The notes under the pieces: model-generated
The model's database searches: none
What the model was told of the DNA's origin: nothing
Seen by the model: only the letters and a program-made list of their open reading frames with translations
Program-made: the position numbers and the translations under genes
Shown here: piece by piece, positions 17,576-23,634 of the stretch
How positions within the stretch are numbered: the stretch's first letter is position 1
How the letters are laid out: each line of letters begins with the position of its first letter
NCBI GenBank assembly: GCA_003427395.1
Contig: BFEA01000196.1
Coordinates: 792,121-815,754 of the forward strand
DNA length: 23,634 bases
Direction of reading: 5' to 3'
Origin: Chara braunii
Taxonomy: Eukaryota > Streptophyta > Charophyceae > Charales > Characeae

Positions 17576-18640
17576 CTGCTTATGTTTTTCAGTGTCGGAC
17601 GCTGCCCGACCATTTCGTTGAACTGAGGGACTTGATGAGAATGACGTTTGCCAAACGTTTATTCAAACTAATCTATGACTTAGAGACGAAATTTTTTTTC
17701 AACGTTAGTATAAGAGTAATGGTTGTAACCGGTGGTGTGACCAACTTCTTCTCATAGGGCCGAAGAGGCACACGGTCATGAGAACGCTGAAGTTAGACAT
17801 ATCCCAACCTGAAATAATGACGCGCATCTTCACAGTCGTACGATTCAGGGTCTAAGTAGGCTAAAAAGAGCGGACGTGCTGGGATTGGGGCCGTGGCGCG
17901 GGAAGAATAGAAAACCTATTTTTTCCTGGGTCGGCGAGGTTTGACTCCACACCAAGGGCTAAGAAGCTAATGTTGTGGTCTACCCGATTGGGTGACCATT
18001 CGAGCCGTGGACGGACAACCAAACACGAGAAAAGGAGCAGGCGGGCAAGGTCTGGCCGACTACACACAGACGGGCTACTGGGCATAGAGCGCTTCATATA
18101 GAAGGATCGCTCCGCTTTATCAGAAGCAGGAGCTAGCCCAATAGGTAAACATGCCAGCCTGATACACGGGGGATACAGAGATTGAAGCTGACAGCCTACG
18201 AAACACCACTTATGCATGACACCCTTTAATCAAGTGCTCCACGTTTTTAACCTCACTTTCTATAATCATGCTCACGTTCTAAAACTTGTGCATAACCTAT
18301 AGCTGATCTCTCCATGGAAATACCCGCCGCCAACAAGTGGGGGTTCGAGGTAACTGTAATAGAATTCCCCCACGGTAAGCCTTTCATCATCCATGACAGG
18401 TAGAGCACCCCAATCGTTGGGGACGTCGTCCCCAACCTTCTTCACTCATATGAGGACGTGGCTGAGGAGGTTCCCCGCGTATCCCAGAGGCACCTCCAGG
18501 TCAATAGGCCTAGCTCCTTTTGGGGCAGCCCAAGTAGTAGGGCGCAATTGATTTCGGTTGCCCGATCATCAAGATTGCACGACTGAAATCAACCGCGCGG
18601 TTTGGCCTGGCCCCTGCACTCGAATGACACGCATAAATTG
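17576..18640. other. No supported gene
   Basis: About 17575-17700 vaguely resembles 18S rRNA around CAGAGGTGAAATTC and TTTGCCAAGGATGTTTTC, too weakly to call. The 118-codon minus frame at 17861-18217 has no recognisable domain. On the minus strand of about 18290-18440 a frame containing DWGALPVMDDERLTVGEFYY runs about 50 codons after an in-frame stop. It looks protein-like but matches nothing I recognise and could be a decayed retroelement fragment. Confidence 0.4.
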
Positions 18641-19187
18641 AAGGGAAAAAAAAGAAGGTAATTTTTGTTTTTTTTCATTCGGGTTCGAACTTAGGTCTGT
18701 ATTACAACAGTCCGTGGTTGTACCGGAGGAAGTAATCATTAGCTGATGCCAATGGGAAAAGGATGGAGGGGCACATGCCTTACTAGGCTGTGATCGAGGT
18801 TTGATATAGGATGCTATAGTACTAGTGTGAGTATGAGGTGAGGGGAGGTAGTTAGTGGTCGTGCGGGGAATGCGCCCTACCTCGTTAGCAGAACACTTCA
18901 TAAGGAAAAAAAAAAAATAAAAAAATTGGGGTCTACGAAGTGACACCCACGAGCTGGGGGATACTGAAGCGGTAGAAGTAAGAAGTCCTCTGCACACTAG
19001 TTTTTCACGGGCATTCGTATCTTTTTTAAGGTAAGTTTTTTTTCCCCTTCTTTTTTGTTGTTAGATTCTTTAAGTTTTTAAATTTCCTTTTAGATGTTTT
19101 TTCTTTTTCTTTTGCTTTTCTTTTAGTTCCCCCCCTTCCCCGAAGTGGCAAGGAAAACGGGTATCACGAGGGGGAAGGGGCAACGCT
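18641..19187. other. No supported gene; homopolymer-rich
   Basis: Contains runs of T and A and the 142-codon minus frame 18569-18997. This is the longest open frame in the window, but it crosses an A-rich run and shows no motif. GGGTTCGAACTTAGGTCTGT at about 18680 resembles the T-arm-like phrase common in plant repeats. No tRNA cloverleaf surrounds it. Confidence 0.45.
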
Positions 19188-19257
19188 CCACTGCTCACCA
19201 CAGGCAAAAAAAAACAAAAAGTGTGGCAGTGTATCTTACCATGTTCTAGCGGGGGAT
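19188..19257. repeat. Truncated foldback-family copy
   Basis: CCACTGCTCACC (19188-19199), ACAAAAAG and GTATCTTACCATGTTCTAGC then GGGGGATTCAT parallel the left arm and inner hairpin of 10605-10721. The right outer arm is missing. The rRNA pseudogene begins about 25 bases further on. Confidence 0.65.
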
Positions 19258-19282
19258 TCATGGTTGGGCATTTGGGATCATA

Positions 19283-19440
19283 GGCTACTGATCCCTTGGT
19301 GTTTCCGAGCCAAAGCTAGAGGTGTAGGAAAAGCTACAACAGGGATAACTCGCTGATTGCAACAAAACGTTCATATCAACGTTCCTTTTCCATCTTTCAA
19401 TGTGAGCTTTTTCTATCATTGTACGCATCTGAATCAGGTG
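19283..19440 (+). pseudogene. LSU rRNA pseudogene, 3' segment (placed first)
   Basis: AAGCTAGAGGTGTAGGAAAA, GCTACAACAGGGATAACT, AACGTTCATATCAACGTT, CAATGTGAGCTTTTTCTATC and ATTGT follow nuclear LSU rRNA through GAAGCTAGAGGTGTCAGAAA, ACCACAGGGATAACTGGC, GCGTTCATAGCGACGTTG, GATGTCGGCTCTTCCTATC and ATTGT. This region belongs to the peptidyl-transferase/sarcin-ricin side of the molecule. Changes at otherwise invariant positions (for example TGGC to TCGC) mark it as a pseudogene. Confidence 0.93.
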
Positions 19441-19452
19441 CTTTTGTTGCGC

Positions 19453-19546
19453 CGGATACAAAAACATAGGCAAGGAAATGACCCTGAGAGAATCGACCTG
19501 TTGAGATTGACTTTAGTTCGACTCCATGAAATGACTGAGGAGGTGG
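19453..19546 (+). pseudogene. LSU rRNA pseudogene, 5' segment (placed second)
   Basis: CATAGGCAAGGAAATG, AGAATC, ACCTGTTGAGATTGACTTTA, GTTCGACTCCATGAAATGAC and GAGGAGGTG match the LSU stretch CACAGCCAAGGGAACG, AGAATC, CCCTGTTGAGCTTGACTCTA, GTCCGACTTTGTGAAATGAC and GAGAGGTG. An internal deletion follows AGAATC. In a normal gene this stretch lies several hundred bases upstream of the one at 19283-19440, so the order is swapped. Confidence 0.9.
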
Positions 19547-19646
19547 CCGTTCATTTTCAACGGCGAGCTGCCCCCATGAAGGGAAAAGGAAGGGGTTGAG
19601 GGGGAAACGACGGCGTATTTGGCTGCGGTCATGGCTAGGTGCGTTC

Positions 19647-19650
<4 letters not shown>

Positions 19651-19699
<49 letters not shown>
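19651..19699. repeat. (TG)n microsatellite
   Basis: About 24 uninterrupted TG units. The histidine/threonine frame on the minus strand (19397-19726) is its translation. Confidence 0.98.
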
Positions 19700-20769
19700 T
19701 TGTGAATGTGACCTGCACCTCTTCATTTAAGTGAACATGCTGCAAGAAAAGGGGGGGAAAAAACTTACTAGGCTCACTTAATTCTAACTCTTGATCCCGT
19801 TGTCGGAATCAAAAGCTAAGGATGAGCCAGGGTCTAGGAGCAAGACCGCATCCACGGTATAAAGGCAAATTTTTCCCCAACTACTTCATTCATTCGAGCA
19901 ATGTGAGGAATCGCTGCAAGCAGTGCCGGTGGAAGTGTTACTTGGTAGAGTGGTGCCAGAGGGAGGTTTGCGGGATGAGCTGCAGATGAAACGCTAGAGG
20001 AGGAGGAGGGCAGCCATAGCTGAGTTTGGGTGCACTCTGGCCCACCATCAGGCTAGTGCTGGCTCTGTGGGATGGTACTGGGTCCACTCTGCTGGACCAA
20101 GACCTTGTTCCAACTTGCGAAAACCGAAGTTCTGGACCTGGATTTTTTCCAGAGTCCAGAATTTTATTAATTTAATGATATCCTTCGACGATATTGACGG
20201 TGGGTGGCGGACAACACTCTCAATGGGGTTATGTTGCCAAATTTTGACAACGGCACGACATTTTGAAGGGAGGTGTCAGCATCGATGTCAACGTTGGTTT
20301 GTGTACTAGGAGGTGTTGTACGATTGGCAGCACGACAATGGCAGAATATCCGAGGGGTCACACTGCAAAAACATTTCGGTGTACTAGAAACATTTGGAAA
20401 GGATGTGTTTCTTGTTCGGCATCACGACAACGACGAGATTTTAAGTTGGACCGTGCTGCAAAATTTTGGTGCATCGACAGCACTATTTTGAGGAAAAGTG
20501 TTGTCGATATATTGCAGCGCAGTGAACCCCTAATTTTGGAGTGTGGCCAGGTGGTGGTGTTGCAGGGCAGCCATGATACTAGTTTTGATACAAGGTGAGT
20601 GGTGGTCCTGCAATTGTTTATTTCTTTGTGGTATGTGACGATTATGATGGATTTCAGTGTCGTCTAGACGTGGGACTCGCACCGGTGCACATTCGAGACC
20701 GTGCAATTTGGAGCGCGGACCAGTTGAACTACTTGGAGTAAGTGCACGCGACAGTGGTAATAGGGGGCA
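19700..20769. other. No supported gene
   Basis: Several overlapping frames of 64-111 codons on both strands (20067-20862) carry no domain. GCA(C/T)CACGACAA-type phrases recur at about 20330, 20420 and 20255, hinting at a decayed internal repeat next to the right inverted-repeat arm. Confidence 0.45.
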
Positions 20770-22380
20770 TGCGACACTTGTGTTTTTTTCACCAAGGACC
20801 ACCTTTATTTTTTGGAGCGTGCGATGCAAGTGTTTTGGCGTTTTTGAAGCGTTTAGTGTCACGGCAGTAGTGTGAGACTAGTTGGGACCGTTTTGGGACC
20901 AGATGGAACCAACTCAAGGTTCGTGATTTTGGGGCGTATGCGGGTTGTTGCTCCCACATTTGGAACTACTCCTGAGTGGGATGCGATGATGGAAGGTGGT
21001 TTGGACTGTGATTTGATTTGGGACAGTCCTCGGAGGTTGTAGTGCAGTTCGGACTGCATTGGGGCCATCTGAGACTTTGGGATCACATGAGACTTGTTTT
21101 TTAGAGCACCCTCTTCGAGGGTTATCTCACTTGAGTCCTTTCAGTGGGTCCAACCTTACCCTATTCGGGTAAGAAGAAAAGGACGTGAGCCGTTAATCGG
21201 TCGGAAGAACCACAACTTGTGGAGTTTTGGACCACGTATTTTTTATTTCGACGACGATTAACCTTCTATTTGATTGAGGCATTACTCGGCTTTCTTCAGT
21301 GAGTCAGATCAAACTTCACTCAAGGTCATTTGAATGACTCAGACTTCTCTTCACACTTGTGTGAACCTACACTTTGCTTGACGGTCACCCTGTTTGTTTT
21401 GAATATTCAAAAGAAAAGGTAAAGAAAGGTTGTGCGAGTCATACATGTGAAAGGCGGGGTCTGACTTGGGTATGGGATTGCATTGGCTTCCTTGAAGTTG
21501 TTGTTTGGTTTGGTGTGCAGGTAGGTAGAAAAATGTTTGCAAAAGAAAACGTTTTATGGTGTCTACTTAGGAATAAAATGATTGTTTTATTTTACTCTCT
21601 CACCCGTTTGCATATCAATGGACTCATGTTTTGAAGGGGGAAATTCAATGGACACCGTAAAAACAAAACCTTGATTCAGATTAAGGAGACAAGATCAATT
21701 AGACTTAACCTTTATCTTGAGGTTACCTATTTTATCTTGAATTACCTCGTTTCTCTATACATGTCCAAATGGTTCTCATTCACTGCCTCCTCTTACTCTT
21801 TTTCGTCTAAGCTACCTTGGGCAAGGGAGGACGGGAATACTTGTAGTCTACTCGCGGTAAACACATTCCCTCTCTCTAGGAAGCGTATGAGGCAAGGGTC
21901 CGTTGTTTTAGGAGCCGACCCTGTTATTGACCTCGAGTGGACCGTACTATGGGGGGTACCTTGCAATATCGCGGTAGAGCAAACCCAACTTCTGAGATCC
22001 GAGTTCTATACCTGAGCGGGAAGAAGGGATACCCCATACCACTTCCTAGAGAGTTGGGAGCGTGTCTGTGGAGGAAAGGTTTTAATTTTTCTCTAATCTC
22101 ACGCAGAAGGAAGCTGAGTTAGCAACATTTCAAGTAACCATTTTTATGTGTCATTGTCAGATGGGAAACTGGTGTTAAATAAGAAACCCAGTTCATATAC
22201 TTATTAGTTTTGAATTGAGTGCAAGTAGACACTACCTTCGTGGTTGGGGTTCGCGTCATAAAAAGTGCAGACCCACGGTAAATAGAATGAAGTGGTAAGG
22301 ACAAGGCGACCAACAAAACCTAAAATTAGCTCTTTACTATGGGCAGGCTATGCGGATTGTCAAGGTGTAGCCCAAATAGT
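20770..22380 (-). repeat. Right arm of the long inverted repeat
   Basis: This is the reverse-complement partner of 1775-3385, colinear end to end. The best-conserved parts are about 21085-21160 (the GGGTTATCTCACTTGAGTCC block), 21340-21430 (ATTCAAAA), 21905-22050 (TTTTAGGAGCCGACCC through TCCTAGAGAGTTGGG) and 22170-22320 (AAACCCAGT through CAAGGCGACCAAC). Open frames inside (such as 21671-22015) are not shared with the left arm. Confidence 0.85.
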
Positions 22381-22899
22381 GAGTTTGCTTGAATCAACCA
22401 TTAGTCTGCATGACAACTTTAAGTTATAGTTGCAAAACAATCAAAATATTTCACTCCAAAACTCAACCACTAACACGACTATGTTCAAACCTACTTCCAT
22501 GGGAAAAACTACAGGTGCGCAACTCTTGTTTGTCTTTGGTCAATATAGGGATGAAATCGGATGACAGTGGCAATGCGTCTCATCAAGTCAAAACCGAGTC
22601 AGTCCGACTATTTTGTCGGAGAGATCGAGATTATTTTCTAACTTAAAGTCAACTTTTGTTGGATCAATCTAGAGTACTTTATCGAATTCGACCGGTAGTG
22701 GTCGATATTATTTCAATGTTGTGTTTTAATTTGTATCTCATGATGATGAATTATTTTCAATTATCATTTCAAGTTATGTTGATTTGGTTGTAAGTATCTA
22801 TTGACTAAAGTCAATTCACCTTGATGTAATTATATTTTATTATTGTAACTTTCTTTTTAAGTTATATGTAAAAAAAACAAGGATTACTTGTGGGTTTCA
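22381..22899. other. No recognisable gene
   Basis: AT-rich. The 85-codon frame at 22389-22646 has no motif. TTGACTAAAGTCAA at about 22800 is a small palindrome. Confidence 0.5.
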
Positions 22900-23250
22900 C
22901 AGTTGGTTGAAACCGTCCTAGTCGACCGGCGTGCGCTTCATACGTAGGAAATCAGCGTCCTAGGAAACGAACGACGTTCGGTCTCAGATGACAACCAAGC
23001 ATATATTTACGACAACGAAACGAGCAAATGTCATTGGCTCACCTACCTTTGCAATTGCATCTAAAAGCTTTCGCGCGTGGGTCAGTAGCTCGATAGTGAT
23101 ACGCTTCTAAGGGTGGTGACAACCCCTTAGGGAAGGTAAGTTGTTCTCCGGGGAAACCTATCCTGTCGTCGGGGACCGCAGGAAGTACGGTTGACACACC
23201 CAGCTAGAGCGGCGAAGGGACGCTGCAACCACGTCCGTCTCGACGGTTTG
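22900..23250 (-). repeat. Dispersed module A, copy 3 (inverted, partial)
   Basis: In plus orientation this reads ACCGTCCTAGTCGACCGGCG, GGAAATCAG, CATTGGCTCACCTACC, GCATCTAAAAGCTTTCG, GTCAGTAGCT, AAGGGTGGTGACAACCCC, CCTATCCTGTC and GAGCGGCGAA. That is the reverse complement of about 9100-9450 in the same order of landmarks. It is a decayed third copy of module A. Confidence 0.8.
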
Positions 23251-23590
23251 TGGGATTACTTACACGGCGTCTGTAAGTTGTCTGAGTTTTGTTTAATTTG
23301 CTCCTGCGTGATATGGTCGAGTGGGCTTTTGCCTTTTGCGAAAATATGAGAGCCGATGCGCTCGACATCGCAATGGTGACCAATCGTTGAACTCGAAGTC
23401 AACTGGTAGCAGATGTTGCGACAGAATCTCAACAATAGCAAAACCCATAAACAACTTTTAAGAACATTTGATTTTGCCGCAATGGCAAGCAGTGTCGTAC
23501 CCCCGTTCACGGTTCCCGGGGTCGGTGAACGGGGGTCGGTCACTGGTCAAAAAAATTGTGACTGATGGTAGTTCAAGGAGTTCATAGAGA
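23251..23590. other. No gene; strong GC hairpin
   Basis: CCCCCGTTCAC (23500-23510) and GTGAACGGGGG (23525-23535) form a perfect 11-bp stem around a 14-base GC-rich loop. The 95-codon minus frame across it has no domain. Confidence 0.7.
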
Positions 23591-23598
23591 GCGGGGTC

Positions 23599-23603
23599 GT
23601 TTT

Positions 23604-23634
<31 letters not shown>
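23599..23634. repeat. T-run followed by terminal G-run
   Basis: About 14 T then at least 20 G to the very end of the window. A pure G run of this length at a sequence end may be biological or an assembly/sequencing artefact. Confidence 0.95.

Noticed and set aside
17540-17700. 18S rRNA fragment
   Set aside because: Scattered agreement only (CAGAGGTGAAATT-like and TTTGCCAA blocks), and part of it overlaps a dispersed module seen at 8270-8445. BLASTN against 18S rRNA would settle it.
18675-18705. tRNA gene (GGGTTCGAACTT)
   Set aside because: No acceptor stem, D-arm or anticodon arm could be placed around the T-arm-like phrase.
18740-18770. Hammerhead ribozyme core (CTGATG...GAAA)
   Set aside because: The conserved A after CTGATG is missing, stem II would be only two or three pairs, and no flanking stems were found.
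18569-18997. 142-codon minus-strand ORF, longest in the window
   Set aside because: It crosses A-rich low-complexity DNA, contains no recognised motif and has no support from neighbours.
19397-19726. 109-codon histidine/threonine-rich ORF
   Set aside because: It is a translation of the (TG)n microsatellite and adjacent rRNA pseudogene.

Overview
This window looks like repeat-rich nuclear DNA from a plant or green-lineage eukaryote. I found no intact protein-coding gene in it. The evidence is negative (no long recognisable reading frame, all open frames of 142 codons or fewer, heavy microsatellite and homopolymer content) and positive (degraded cytosolic-type large-subunit rDNA pieces, a mitochondrial-type small-subunit rRNA piece, a plastid petA fragment, and many diverged repeat families that recur in direct and inverted orientation). 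The species cannot be named. The petA fragment is plastid-type of the green lineage.

Layout. 1-1425: a GT/GA microsatellite, a short direct-repeat cluster, a GC-rich CGTTCGG element, and a perfect AT-rich palindrome. About 1775-3385: left arm of a diverged inverted repeat whose mate is about 20770-22380, colinear throughout. 4326-4932: a large-subunit rRNA pseudogene whose middle ~350 bases are inverted in place. 5544-5764 and 10605-10721: short foldback elements with relatives near 19188-19257. 5935-6973: an organellar patchwork on the minus strand, made of a mitochondrial-type SSU rRNA 3' end, a fused group II intron reverse-transcriptase scrap, and the 3' end of plastid petA with a frameshift and a 124-base duplication.

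7186-7930, 15071-15650 and 16091-17060 hold the most curious feature: about two dozen short hairpins sharing the core CATTCTGCTTAGAAACAATG, whose flanking arms differ from copy to copy but often remain complementary. Around them are two further dispersed modules, one with a CTCTCGCGAGAG palindrome (8270-8445, 17390-17575) and one seen three times (about 9050-9740, 14400-14990, and inverted at 22900-23250). 10014-11969 is rich in GGTATGGGTACGGG-like motifs and ends in a 456-base tandem duplication. 12190-14160 holds poly-A-tailed GC-rich elements and a ~121-125-base tandem array. 19283-19546 is a second LSU rRNA pseudogene with its two segments in swapped order.

Nothing here forms an operon or working pathway. 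The window reads as layers of decayed mobile and tandem repeats with captured rDNA and organelle DNA. The hairpin arrays and the rearranged rDNA/organellar fragments are the parts most worth testing. All alignments were made by eye, so percent identities are not given and boundaries are approximate.
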